Positions 7,699 to 16,650 of a DNA stretch of 64,000 bases are shown here, one piece after another. The notes under the pieces are model-generated. The model saw only the letters and a list, made by a program, of their open reading frames with translations, ran no database searches and had not been told where the DNA came from. How positions within the stretch are numbered: position 1 is the stretch's first letter; every line of letters starts with the position of its first letter. Location of the stretch: positions 1 to 64,000 of the forward strand of contig JBCCLH010000005.1 of the NCBI GenBank assembly GCA_039026955.1. The letters run 5' to 3'. Source of the DNA: Kordia sp039026955 (GTDB taxonomy: Bacteria; Bacteroidota; Bacteroidia; Flavobacteriales; Flavobacteriaceae). The position numbers and the translations under genes are program-made.

Positions 7699-9663
7699 CT
7701 ACGAGAAAAAGTTCCAAACAAGTCCAAAGCGAATTAAGAAGTCACGATAAGGTTGGTTTGGTGCTGCGAAAAAGTCGTATCCTGTGAAGGACGAATTTAA
7801 ATGTTCTAGCTTAAAGTAGATACGTGTGCGTCGTACTTTAGCATTGATAAAGACATCAAAACGTGGAAAACCTCCGATTTTTTGTTGGTTTTGACTGTAG
7901 AATTCTCCCAATAATGGACTGTACGCATTTCCAAAATATTCCGTGAAGTAGTTGAATGTGACTCCTGTTTGGATGAATAATGCCTTTTTGAACCATTTAT
8001 CTGTATAGTAAATGGTGTTTCGGGTTACCAAGTCTGGCACATTGAATACATCGCCAGATTGTGCCACTTGTTGAAACATGACTGTATTATTGAGGGCAAA
8101 TTTCCCATAACGGAATTCCCTTCCAACTTTTACTTTTAAGTATGAGATTAGGTCGTTGCTTTGTTGCGGAGAAACCTGCGCTCCTTCTGTCAATCCTGAG
8201 AAGTATGTAAAGTTGTCTATGGTCGTAAAACTTACATCTGCATTCAACCATTTTTTTGATTTTAGGCTAAAGTTGATACTTTGCGTTCGTTCGTTTTCAA
8301 AACTATTTCGCCAATTGTAACTGATATAATCACTTTGATTGACCAAGAAGTTAAAGTTTGGTGCTTTGGAATTGATGACGATAGAAGCTTCCAAATTTAC
8401 ATCATCATTTAATTGATAGCGAGCGCGACCTTTAAGATAGTTTCCGCCTAATTCTCCAGAAACATTCGCCAACAAATCTGCTTTTAAATCAATTCCTGCA
8501 ATCGTATGTCGCCATTCACCTCCAACAGCAATGATATCACCTTCCAAACGGTTTGGCACTACATTTCCATCTGCTGTATATAAAATTTTATCAAAGAAAT
8601 AATCGTATTTGGTATGATTGGCTTTGAATTTGACATCGCCAAAGGTTTTTGTAGTATAGCTTAGACTTGCTTGATTGAATAATTTTCGCAATTGCGTACG
8701 ATCTCTCAATGCTGAAGATACAAAGGCATCTCCGAATAAATCATTTTCTAAATCTTGATTGAAGATATAATATTTTGTTTCGTAATTAAACGTATGTCCA
8801 ACACGCAAATTGTTATCTCGCAGCGAATCTTTTTGCTTTACAATTTTATAGTCATGCTCTAAATAATACCGTTTTCCCACCAAGATGTTTTCTGCATTTT
8901 GAAATTCCACATCTAAACGCGAACGATCGGTGAATTCTGCGACTCCATTTTCAAAGTTAGCCAAACCTTCTGCGGTCAGTCCACCATTTTCATTATTCAA
9001 CACATCTTGCGAATAGAAATGTGCGCGCAATCCGTAGCGATCATTTTTAGTGCGATAATTCGCAGTAAGTCTAAAATTCCCTGTACTACTCAATATGTTT
9101 TGATATTTCCCCAAGGAGCGCATTCCTTTATACGAAATTGAGAAATTCATCCGTTTTGAGGTATTCATCGTAATGAACGCTTCTAACAGTTGTCCTTGTT
9201 CCATGGCGGTTTTAAAGAACAGTTCGGTTGTGGGTGTAGGCACATTAAAGTATCTTACATCTTCCACCTCATCATAATTAAAGTGTTTTGCGCGCATTCC
9301 GATATCGGGAAAAGCTTGTGCTCTGTCAAACGAATATCCCAAACTATTATAAGTTTGTCCTAAATTGGAAAAAGGAATCAATTCAAAATCGTCTCTACGT
9401 AAGTAATTGTATTTATAGTCTTTCTCAATTGTAAGCGTTGTATCAACAATAGTAGTATCACGCTCGTGCGAGATGATTTTATAGAGATTGATGTCGTATT
9501 CGGTTCGTTTGCCTGTTCTGTCTTTTTCAGAACCTGTATTGGGATTGTTATCAGCAGCTTGCTGCGGTCTTTGTTTATCTTGCGGAATCGGTTGTAATTT
9601 CTTTTGCGCGTGCACCGCAGACAATGTAATACATGTTATGATAACGAAAAGGATGTGCTTCAC
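7699..9663 (-). CDS. Putative outer-membrane porin (Bacteroidota Porin_10-like)
   Basis: 654 aa from GTG at 9663, which begins the signal peptide KHILFVIITCITLSAVHAQ. An ATG further upstream (9759) is in frame, but it would lie before the likely transcription start and adds a Cys-rich stretch unlike a signal peptide. After a Gln/Pro-rich linker, the protein is made of alternating amphipathic beta strands with aromatic girdles and ends in FLIRFGLVWNFF, a beta-barrel terminal strand. This pattern and length match the putative porins of Bacteroidota. The likely role is passive outer-membrane diffusion; the substrate is unknown. Confidence 0.8.
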   Translation of the reverse strand: MKHILFVIITCITLSAVHAQKKLQPIPQDKQRPQQAADNNPNTGSEKDRTGKRTEYDINLYKIISHERDTTIVDTTLTIEKDYKYNYLRRDDFELIPFSNLGQTYNSLGYSFDRAQAFPDIGMRAKHFNYDEVEDVRYFNVPTPTTELFFKTAMEQGQLLEAFITMNTSKRMNFSISYKGMRSLGKYQNILSSTGNFRLTANYRTKNDRYGLRAHFYSQDVLNNENGGLTAEGLANFENGVAEFTDRSRLDVEFQNAENILVGKRYYLEHDYKIVKQKDSLRDNNLRVGHTFNYETKYYIFNQDLENDLFGDAFVSSALRDRTQLRKLFNQASLSYTTKTFGDVKFKANHTKYDYFFDKILYTADGNVVPNRLEGDIIAVGGEWRHTIAGIDLKADLLANVSGELGGNYLKGRARYQLNDDVNLEASIVINSKAPNFNFLVNQSDYISYNWRNSFENERTQSINFSLKSKKWLNADVSFTTIDNFTYFSGLTEGAQVSPQQSNDLISYLKVKVGREFRYGKFALNNTVMFQQVAQSGDVFNVPDLVTRNTIYYTDKWFKKALFIQTGVTFNYFTEYFGNAYSPLLGEFYSQNQQKIGGFPRFDVFINAKVRRTRIYFKLEHLNSSFTGYDFFAAPNQPYRDFLIRFGLVWNFFS

Positions 9664-9724
9664 TTCTTTAACTTTTTTAGCGTATTCTTCACAATTCACC
9701 AAGCATTTTACGCTAGCTGTGCAA

Positions 9725-9732
9725 CAAAAGTA
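9725..9732 (-). promoter_or_regulatory. -7 box (TACTTTTG) of the porin gene
   Basis: An exact TAnnTTTG box on the minus strand; a TTG lies 24 nt upstream, slightly longer than usual. Transcription would start near 9718, downstream of the ATG at 9757-9759 and upstream of the GTG at 9663. This supports the shorter reading of the porin gene. Confidence 0.5.
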
Positions 9733-10291
9733 TACTTTTTGATCGAAATAAAAAGCCAAGATTTGTTATTGAAATCATAAATTGTGGTTTTAACCTAAAC
9801 TACATCAGTAGATAAAGTTCTAAATCGAATAAATTCTAACAAAATTTCAAGAATATCCTTTGTGATGATTTACACAATACAACCATCTAGTTTTTTATTT
9901 TCTATTTCTTTGCTTGCCCAAGGAATACTGAATCAAGTTCAGCACAGGCTTCAACAAAAGAAAGGGCACTTTTAGTTCGCGGGTTTTCTATTTTAAATTA
10001 AGGAACTCATGAATCTTTGATTTCCAGAGGTGTTTTTAGTTTTTCTTTTAGTGAAAACTAAAACCGTAATAATTTTTCGAGAATTCAATTTCTCGTGCTC
10101 TATTTAGAGTTGCTTAGTTCATTATTTAATCCTTATTGAGGTTTCATAAAAATTGCTCGAAAAATCATTCCTACACTGCGGAAAAGATAAAACTATCATT
10201 TAACCTTTATCACATCAAAATCTACAAAGCTTTCTATTCTATTTTGATTTGACTCGCAGAACAGATAGATTTGTCTCTTAAGATTTTACGC
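9733..10291. other. Intergenic region, no gene seen
   Basis: About 560 bp between the divergent porin and rnhB genes. It contains an imperfect inverted repeat around TTTTAGTTTTTC...GAAAACTAAAA (about 10034-10064). I found no tRNA and no convincing short gene. Confidence 0.5.
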
Positions 10292-10888
10292 ATGTTAGCA
10301 TTACAATTATTTGACGGATTGGAAGCAGGAACCGACGAAGCCGGACGCGGATGTCTTGCCGGACCTGTGACTGCCGCCGCGGTGATTTTACCCAAAGATT
10401 TCTCAAACGAGATCCTGAATGATTCCAAACAACTCAGCGAACGCAAGCGTGAACTCCTTCGTCCTGTGATTGAATTGGAAGCGATGACGTTTGGCGTGGC
10501 GCATATTTTTCCTGATGAGATTGATAAGATTAATATTCTGAATGCTTCTATTTTAGGCATGCATCGCTCGATTGATCAGCTTTCAATCGCTCCAGAACAT
10601 ATTATTGTGGATGGAAATAAATTTAAACCGTATAAAAATATTCCGCATCAAACTATTATCAAAGGTGATGGAAAGTATATGAATATCGCGGCTGCTTCGG
10701 TGTTGGCAAAAACCTATCGTGATGCATACATGGAGAAGATTCACGAAGAATTCCCGATGTATAATTGGAAGAAAAATAAAGGATATCCTACGGTAGAACA
10801 TCGCAAAGCCATTAAAAAATATGGCACTACCAAGTATCATCGCATGTCGTTTCGTTTATTGCCTGAACAGTATACGTTGGATTTGTAA
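10292..10888 (+). CDS. rnhB: Ribonuclease HII
   Basis: 198 aa. It cleaves the RNA strand of RNA-DNA hybrids and removes misincorporated ribonucleotides. The N-terminus carries the type II signature AGTDEAGRGCLAGPV (catalytic Asp15 and Glu16), then NDSKQLSERKR, the IIVDGNKF strand with the third acidic residue, and SVLAKTYRDAYM with the fourth. The length is typical. The ATG at 10292 is used rather than an in-frame TTG at 10271, because family members start just before the GTDEAGRG strand. It stands alone in its orientation between the porin and the hydrolase. Confidence 0.97.
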   Translation: MLALQLFDGLEAGTDEAGRGCLAGPVTAAAVILPKDFSNEILNDSKQLSERKRELLRPVIELEAMTFGVAHIFPDEIDKINILNASILGMHRSIDQLSIAPEHIIVDGNKFKPYKNIPHQTIIKGDGKYMNIAAASVLAKTYRDAYMEKIHEEFPMYNWKKNKGYPTVEHRKAIKKYGTTKYHRMSFRLLPEQYTLDL

Positions 10889-10956
10889 TCAACAGTCATC
10901 TTCACAACTGTAACATTCTTAAAAAATAGTACTCTCTTATACAAACACCAACTAAC

Positions 10957-12480
10957 ATGAGAGCCATTTTTATACCTTTTCTGCTACTTTTCACCTCTTT
11001 TCTGTTTGCACAAGTGAATCCGAGTGATTTTCAATTAGCACATGGAACATATAAAGTTGGTTTCAAACATTACCAAAAAGTAGATGCTACACGCACTTAC
11101 AAACGTATTTATGATTGGACTAATACCTCCATTTCGCGCCTGATTCCGATTAGCATTTGGTATCCTAGCACCGCAACATCTTCTCAAAAAACAACCATTT
11201 TAGACTATTTGACCATTTTTAAAAATGAACACGAGTGGGAACATTTGCCAAACGAACATTTGTTGAATTGGTTTCCGTATCCTGTGAATACTCCGCACAA
11301 TCAAGCTATGTTGGCTAACACTACCAACGCCTATTTGGAAAGTACAATTGCCGACAAAAAATTTCCTGTGATTGTGTATGCGCCGAGTTATGAAGCTTCT
11401 TCTATTGAAAATTTTATACTGTGCGAATATTTGGCAAGTCACGGATATATTGTGATTTCGAGTCCGAGTCGTGGTGCGGAGACGAAGTTTTTTACAGGAG
11501 GCACTGAAAAAGATATGGAAGCGCAGGCGCGCGATATTGAATTTCTGATTCAAGAAGTGCTCAAACTAGAAAATGCGGATGTAGATAAAATCGCGACGAT
11601 AGGATTTAGTTTTGGCGGAATCTCCAATGTATTGGCACAACTGCGGAATGATTATATCAAAGCAATTGTAAGTTTGGACGGAACCATTCGTTACAATTAT
11701 AAATTAGTAAAAGAATCGCCCTTTCACGATATCAAAAAAGTAGATGTTCCATTTATTCATTTGGCGCAAAAAGATATTCCGGAAGCTGTGTTAAAAGCAG
11801 ATAACATTGATCCGAAGTTGAATTCTGAATTTGAGTTTTATGATAGTTTAGTACACAGCGATGCGTATAAATTAAAGTTTCACGATTTGACACATGCGAA
11901 TTTCAGTTCGTTTGGAATTTTATTTCGCCCACGCGATCCACGACAAGATAAAGGTGACGAGAAGATTCTTGCATCTTATAAATTAGTATCACAATATACA
12001 TTGCACTTTTTGAATGCATATTTGAGAAACGATCAAACTTCTAAAATCTTTCTCGAAAATACACCTGAAAAGAATGGAATTGCCGCAGGTGTACTCTCCA
12101 AAGAAGCCAAAAAAGCCACTGAAAAACCAATTACTTTTCAAGATTTTAATGATTTGGCAGCTGCGCAATCCTATCAAAATTTAGAAATTTTACACAAAAA
12201 ACTCATCCAAAAACAGCCCAATTTAGAATTACCCGAGTGGAAATTGAATAAATTAGGCTTGCAACTCAATTTCAATCCAAAAACAACACATTTGGGCATA
12301 TTGGTATTCAAGTTTGCTGTTTATGTATATCCAACATCTGCCAATTTGTTTGACAGTCTGGCGGAAGCGTATTTGTTTTCGGGCGATACTCAGAATGCAA
12401 TTGTCAACTTTAAAAAGTCGCTTACACTAGATTCAAGCAATCAAAATGCCATCAATAGATTGAAAGAATTGGAGAAATAA
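10957..12480 (+). CDS. Secreted alpha/beta hydrolase with C-terminal TPR
   Basis: 507 aa. The signal peptide is RAIFIPFLLLFTSFLFAQ. The hydrolase domain (about 60-340) resembles dienelactone-hydrolase or PAF-acetylhydrolase-like folds: FPVIVYAPSYEAS, the oxyanion region HGYIVISSPSRG, the nucleophile elbow IGFSFGG (Ser219), and a late His in HDLTHANFSSFG. The last about 60 residues form a TPR (TSANLFDSLAEAYLFSGDTQ). Predicted to be a periplasmic or exported esterase/lipase; the substrate is unknown. A C-terminal TPR appended to a hydrolase is common in flavobacteria but not in the canonical families. Confidence 0.85.
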   Translation: MRAIFIPFLLLFTSFLFAQVNPSDFQLAHGTYKVGFKHYQKVDATRTYKRIYDWTNTSISRLIPISIWYPSTATSSQKTTILDYLTIFKNEHEWEHLPNEHLLNWFPYPVNTPHNQAMLANTTNAYLESTIADKKFPVIVYAPSYEASSIENFILCEYLASHGYIVISSPSRGAETKFFTGGTEKDMEAQARDIEFLIQEVLKLENADVDKIATIGFSFGGISNVLAQLRNDYIKAIVSLDGTIRYNYKLVKESPFHDIKKVDVPFIHLAQKDIPEAVLKADNIDPKLNSEFEFYDSLVHSDAYKLKFHDLTHANFSSFGILFRPRDPRQDKGDEKILASYKLVSQYTLHFLNAYLRNDQTSKIFLENTPEKNGIAAGVLSKEAKKATEKPITFQDFNDLAAAQSYQNLEILHKKLIQKQPNLELPEWKLNKLGLQLNFNPKTTHLGILVFKFAVYVYPTSANLFDSLAEAYLFSGDTQNAIVNFKKSLTLDSSNQNAINRLKELEK

Positions 12481-12503
12481 AGTACCTTTAGTTTTTTAAA
12501 ACT

Positions 12504-12833
12504 ATGTGTATGTGGGAAGAACGACTTAAAATTTTTGATGCGATTGTAGACAAATGTCCAAACTTTGAACGAAAAGGCAAGAGCATGATTTACACTTCGG
12601 CAAACGGACACATGTTTGGGTTGCTGAATAAAACTGGAGAAATTGGATTTCGCTATTCGAAAGAAGTGCAGGAGAATTATATAAAAGAATTCAATTCAGA
12701 TTATTACAAATCGTACGGCGCAACCATGAAAGGTTATGTATTGATTCCTGAAAATATGTTAAACGATTTGGACCGATTGGCGGATTTACTCAACGAAAGT
12801 TACGCATATGTCATGTCGTTAGATCCTAAATAA
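12504..12833 (+). CDS. TfoX/YjbR-like small protein
   Basis: 109 aa. The order of motifs (a short helix, GKSMIYTSANGHMFGLL, GEIGFRYSKEV, then YGATMKGYVLIPENML and a terminal helix) resembles the TfoX N-terminal / YjbR fold. No DNA-binding residues can be claimed. A near-consensus -7 box (TACCTTTA) lies just upstream at about 12483-12490. Directly after its stop codon (12831-12833) a 196-bp inverted-repeat element begins. Confidence 0.65.
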   Translation: MCMWEERLKIFDAIVDKCPNFERKGKSMIYTSANGHMFGLLNKTGEIGFRYSKEVQENYIKEFNSDYYKSYGATMKGYVLIPENMLNDLDRLADLLNESYAYVMSLDPK

Positions 12834-13029
12834 TAACCTGAGTTCGATTAATAAAAAACGTTTCATTACTTATAATTAACTAAAAAACAAACGATTGTCA
12901 GTTCGAGCGCAGTCGAGAATAGCTAAGAATTGATAATTTCAAAGTAATCTCGACTGCGCTCGATTTGACATTGACGTAACTTACTAAAAATTAGAGTTAT
13001 GAATTAAATTATAAATCGAACTCAGGTTA
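12834..13029. mobile_element. 196-bp MITE-like element with nested inverted repeats, copy 1
   Basis: The ends are a perfect 16-bp inverted repeat, TAACCTGAGTTCGATT (12834-12849) and its complement (13014-13029). Inside lies a second palindrome: TGTCAGTTCGAGCGCAGTCG (from 12896) and its near-complement at 12948-12970. A second element of exactly the same length and architecture lies at 39381-39576. No coding capacity. The element begins at the base after a stop codon, so it may serve as a transcription end. Confidence 0.7.
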
Positions 13030-13125
13030 ATAAGAAACTCACCCGAAAGACACGTTTACTCATTTGCCATTGGCAACACGTCCATTTACAACTATCTTCA
13101 CTGTAAACTATAACGTCTATTCATA

Positions 13126-13232
13126 TATTTATGGAGTTTCTGCCAGTCGTACGACACTTTGTTTTTTATAAAGAATTCTCATTCTTCTTGTGTTAACAAA
13201 TGTCTATGTCATAGTAGAAACTCCTATAAATA
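13126..13232. repeat. Long-range inverted repeat downstream of RiPP precursor
   Basis: TATTTATGGAGTTTCT (13126-13141) pairs with AGAAACTCCTATAAATA (13216-13232) with one bulge. The loop holds the perfect palindrome GTCGTACGAC near 13146. It lies just past the 3' end of the lanthipeptide-like gene and could be a relic of an insertion or an mRNA structure. Confidence 0.5.
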
Positions 13233-13266
13233 CATCCTTTCGGAAGTTTATACTTCAATCTGCATA

Positions 13267-13479
13267 CTAGCCACAGTAATACGAATTGCAGCCTCCAAAT
13301 CGGGAATCACACCAATTATGTACTGAATCTCTACAAGCTTGTTGAATCGTTACAGGCTCAACTGGTTTTTTGCATGACAAAAATCCTGAAGTATTTGCAC
13401 CGCCGTGTAAGGCTTTGATTTCTAACGTACTAATGGTCTTCTTTGAGAATGTCAATGTTTTTAAATTCTGTTTTTTCAT
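13267..13479 (-). CDS. Class I lanthipeptide-like RiPP precursor
   Basis: 70 aa. The N-terminal leader is rich in Lys and has the flavobacterial pattern LKTLTFSKKTISTLEIKALH ending in GG (residues 26-27). The core of about 43 residues has five Cys (SCKK, QACRD, NWCDS, GGCNS, YYCG) and many Ser/Thr, as needed for thioether rings. These leaders are known from orphan precursors of the class I lanthipeptide type in Bacteroidota. No dehydratase, cyclase or ABC peptidase-transporter gene is nearby, so modification would need enzymes elsewhere. A second precursor with a related leader is at 59507-59755. Confidence 0.7.
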   Translation of the reverse strand: MKKQNLKTLTFSKKTISTLEIKALHGGANTSGFLSCKKPVEPVTIQQACRDSVHNWCDSRFGGCNSYYCG

Positions 13480-13602
13480 AATGTTATATTTTAAATTATA
13501 TACTTATATGGGACATTCTTTGAATTTCATTACCCAATATTTAAAAAATAAGATGTTAAATATTGTTGATAACAACTGTAATTCTATTGTGGGCATACTA
13601 TT

Positions 13603-13630
13603 TTGCCAATTGGTAAGTTTTATATTTTTG
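13603..13630 (+). promoter_or_regulatory. Promoter of the large lipoprotein gene
   Basis: TTG (13603-13605), a 17-nt gap and TATTTTTG (13623-13630) match the flavobacterial consensus. Transcription would start near 13637, giving an untranslated leader of about 50 nt before the ATG at 13688. Confidence 0.6.
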
Positions 13631-13687
13631 TAGAGATATCATAAAAGAGCAACAACATCGCATGATGTTTTAAATAAAAATAAACAG

Positions 13688-16135
13688 ATGAAAAGAATTC
13701 TCGTTCTTCTTCTTATCATACTTAGTATTGGCTGTACTACAGAAACTCCCAAAGAATACTCATTGTTAGCGTTTGCACCACAAGATGCTGCGGCTGTTAT
13801 TCAGATTCAAAATTTGGAGAGTTTTCGCAGTGAGCTGAAAAATAATCAGTTGTTAAAATCGTTTCGAAAACCTGCCTTTAAAAAAGATTTTAATGCTTTT
13901 GTGGACTACCTACAATACTTAAAACCGAAGTCGAAATCATTGCTCTGTTTTAATGAACTTGGAAAAAATAGTTTTGAATATACCTTCATCACGAAAATTC
14001 ATCCAGATTTAATTACGCTCGATTCACTTGCCAAAGTAACGACCGAAAAGATTAGCTATCAAGGAAATACCATCACGAAAACGACGCTGAACAATCGTGT
14101 GAATTATACCTTTATGGCAGATAGTATTTTTGTGAATTCTTCTTCGGAATTGTTGATTGAAAACTGTATTCGTTCATACAAAGAAGCAACAGTATCTGAA
14201 GCGCTAAAGAAAGTATACGCTACGATTGATGAAACCAAATCGGCAACTATCTTGGCGAATCCGAAGTATGTGCAACCTTTGTTGAAAAGATTATTTCCAA
14301 ACGCGAATACGAATATTGTTTCTAATTTTGGCGCGCAAGCAGCACTTGATTTGAGCATTTTGCCAGATGAACTTTCCTTTACGGGAATTGTCACCGCAAA
14401 CGATTCACTTGATCATACCTTAAGCATATTGAAAAATACTGCTCCGAGAGCTTCCAAAATAGCAAAAGTGATTCCACCATTTTTTGAACATTTTACTGCA
14501 ATTACATTTGATGAATACGAGAAGTTTCACCCAACGACCAAAAATTCACTGCTAGATGCATTGGAAGAAGTTGCCGCATTTTCGTTTAATGGAGATACAT
14601 TTACAGGACTGCGATTTATTTCGTCCAGCAATGAAGCCATCACACAATTACAAACCAAACCAGAAACGAGCACCGTACGAAATACCAAGATTTACAAAAA
14701 CGAAGATGCTTCACTTTTTAAAGATCATTTTACGCCATTTATCAAGCAATTTGACAATCGTAATTTTGTCATTTTAGATGAATATATTGTGTTTTCTGAT
14801 CCTGGAGCTTTGCGCAGTTTGGCCATGTTGATCGGAATGTATAAAGACCAGCAAACGCTTTTCTACAAGGAAAATTATCTAGCAACGATGGAACAGTTAA
14901 GTGATGAATCGTCACTGTTAACGCTTGTAAATACGGAACAATTCAAAAAAACATTCGCGGAAAGCACTGAAAAGAAATACCAAAAGGAAATTGCTAGCAT
15001 TAACTTGGAAGATTATCCGTTTGCCGCGTTGCAGTTTACGAATGAAAAAGGAAGCAATTATGCGCATGTGCACGGAATGCTAAAACGAAACAACACCAAA
15101 CCTTCTGAAAATACGATTTCGCAAGTGTTGAATGTAATATTGGACAATCCTGTGGCAACAGCACCACAATTTGTTAGAAATCATGTCACAAAACGCAAAG
15201 ATATTGCCGTACAAGACGATCAAAACATGCTATATTTGATTTCGAATGCTGGAAAAGTATTATGGAAAAAACAATTAGACGGACAGATTTTAGGTAAAAT
15301 TTCCCAAGTAGATTTGTACAAAAATGGACGTTTGCAACTCGCATTTACGACACCGCAGTCTTTTTATGTGTTGGATAGAAACGGAAAAGATGTAAAACCG
15401 TATCCAAGAAAAGCCAAAACTTCGTATACGCAACCTGTGGCTATTTTTGATTATGACAAATCGAAAAATTACCGTTTTGTCTTTACCGAAGGAAATAAGG
15501 TTGAGATGCGCGATAAGAAACTGAAAACCGTGAGTGGATTTAAATTTTATGGCTCGGAGAACGATTTCATCAATCCGCCGCAGCATTTTAGAGTCCGCAC
15601 GAAAGATTACATTACTTTTCAGGAAAGCAATGGCAAATTACACATCTTATCGAGAACGGGAAAACCGAGAATTACGCCGAAGAAAAACATTCAGTTTTCT
15701 GATAATACGATATATATTCACAACAATCTTTTCACCACATCCGATCGTAATGGAAATCTAATTCAGATTGATCAAAAAGGACAGTTTCAAACTACAAAAT
15801 TACCTGTAGAAGCCAATCATGATGTGGTGATGACGAGCAAGACTTTGGTAAGTTTCTCTGAGAACAAACTACGCATCAAAGACAAAACCGTGGAACTTGA
15901 CTTCGGTTCGTACAGCAAACCAAATATCTTTTACATTCGCAATAAAATCTACGTAACCATTACCGACAAAGACGCACAGAAAGTGTATTTATTTGACAGC
16001 AACGCCAAGCCAATTGCAGGTTTCCCAGCTTTCGGAAGTTCCGCAATCGATCTTGCAAATTTCGATAAAGACAGTAAGTTGGAAGTGGTGACTAAGGGAG
16101 AAAATAATAGTGTTGTGGTGTATAGGTTGAATTAG
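13688..16135 (+). CDS. Large lipoprotein with C-terminal propeller-like repeats
   Basis: 815 aa. Lipobox LSIGC (Cys16) makes it a lipoprotein. Residues about 25-480 form an alpha/beta region (FAPQDAAAVIQIQNLESFR) that resembles uncharacterised DUF3352-type lipoproteins. Residues about 500-815 are short beta repeats (QVDLYKNGRLQLAFTTPQSF, then LDRNGKDVKPYP; LIQIDQKGQ; VYLFDSNAKPIAGFPAFGSS), typical of a beta-propeller. It ends with IDLANFDKDSKLEVVTKGE, which looks like an FG-GAP or integrin-type repeat. No enzyme motif seen. It probably faces the periplasm or cell surface; the role is unknown. Confidence 0.75.
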   Translation: MKRILVLLLIILSIGCTTETPKEYSLLAFAPQDAAAVIQIQNLESFRSELKNNQLLKSFRKPAFKKDFNAFVDYLQYLKPKSKSLLCFNELGKNSFEYTFITKIHPDLITLDSLAKVTTEKISYQGNTITKTTLNNRVNYTFMADSIFVNSSSELLIENCIRSYKEATVSEALKKVYATIDETKSATILANPKYVQPLLKRLFPNANTNIVSNFGAQAALDLSILPDELSFTGIVTANDSLDHTLSILKNTAPRASKIAKVIPPFFEHFTAITFDEYEKFHPTTKNSLLDALEEVAAFSFNGDTFTGLRFISSSNEAITQLQTKPETSTVRNTKIYKNEDASLFKDHFTPFIKQFDNRNFVILDEYIVFSDPGALRSLAMLIGMYKDQQTLFYKENYLATMEQLSDESSLLTLVNTEQFKKTFAESTEKKYQKEIASINLEDYPFAALQFTNEKGSNYAHVHGMLKRNNTKPSENTISQVLNVILDNPVATAPQFVRNHVTKRKDIAVQDDQNMLYLISNAGKVLWKKQLDGQILGKISQVDLYKNGRLQLAFTTPQSFYVLDRNGKDVKPYPRKAKTSYTQPVAIFDYDKSKNYRFVFTEGNKVEMRDKKLKTVSGFKFYGSENDFINPPQHFRVRTKDYITFQESNGKLHILSRTGKPRITPKKNIQFSDNTIYIHNNLFTTSDRNGNLIQIDQKGQFQTTKLPVEANHDVVMTSKTLVSFSENKLRIKDKTVELDFGSYSKPNIFYIRNKIYVTITDKDAQKVYLFDSNAKPIAGFPAFGSSAIDLANFDKDSKLEVVTKGENNSVVVYRLN

Positions 16136-16650
16136 GTTTTGGGTTTTGGGTGTTAGGTTTTGGGAAGTTATTCATTGAATGTTTTGTGGTTTTTCATTTT
16201 ACATTTTGCTTCAGTTGTTGTCGGTTAGTCGCTGCGCTCCGTTATTGGTTGTTATTTAATGCTACTTGTTGTTTCAAAACTTAAACTTATAAACCTGTAA
16301 ACTTTTCAACTTCTTTTTTGGGAAGTTAATTATTCATTGAATGTTTCGCGGTTTTTCATTTTACATTTTGCTTCAATTGTTGTCGGTTAGTCGCTGTGCT
16401 CCGTTGTCGGTTGTTATTTAACGATACTTGTTATTTCAAAACTTAAACTCATAAACCTATAAACTTTTCAACTTCTCTTTGTTTATTTGTTGATTCGTTT
16501 ATTTGTTTATTTGTTTATTTGTTATTTGATCTAAAACAGACAACTCAACAACCTAACCAGACTCCGTTTTTTGTTGATTTGTTGATTCGTTTATTTGTTA
16601 ATTTGATCTAAAACCGACAACTGACAACTGACAACTCACAACTCACCACC
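16136..16650. repeat. Low-complexity intergenic repeat region
   Basis: 515 bp of imperfect duplications. A block containing TTGTCGGTTAGTCGCTG, ACTTGTT..TTTCAAAACTTAA and ATAAACCTGTAAACTTTTC occurs twice (about 16193-16318 and 16345-16475). It is followed by GTTTATTTGTTGATTCG-type runs and ACTGACAACTGACAACTCAC. No gene seen. The AAACTTATAAACC..TAAACTT motif recurs at 7665-7690 and in the 42.6-43.1 kb array. Confidence 0.65.

Noticed and set aside
9757..9759. ATG as the porin start codon
   Set aside because: It lies upstream of the likely transcript start and would precede a Cys-rich stretch and an internal signal peptide.
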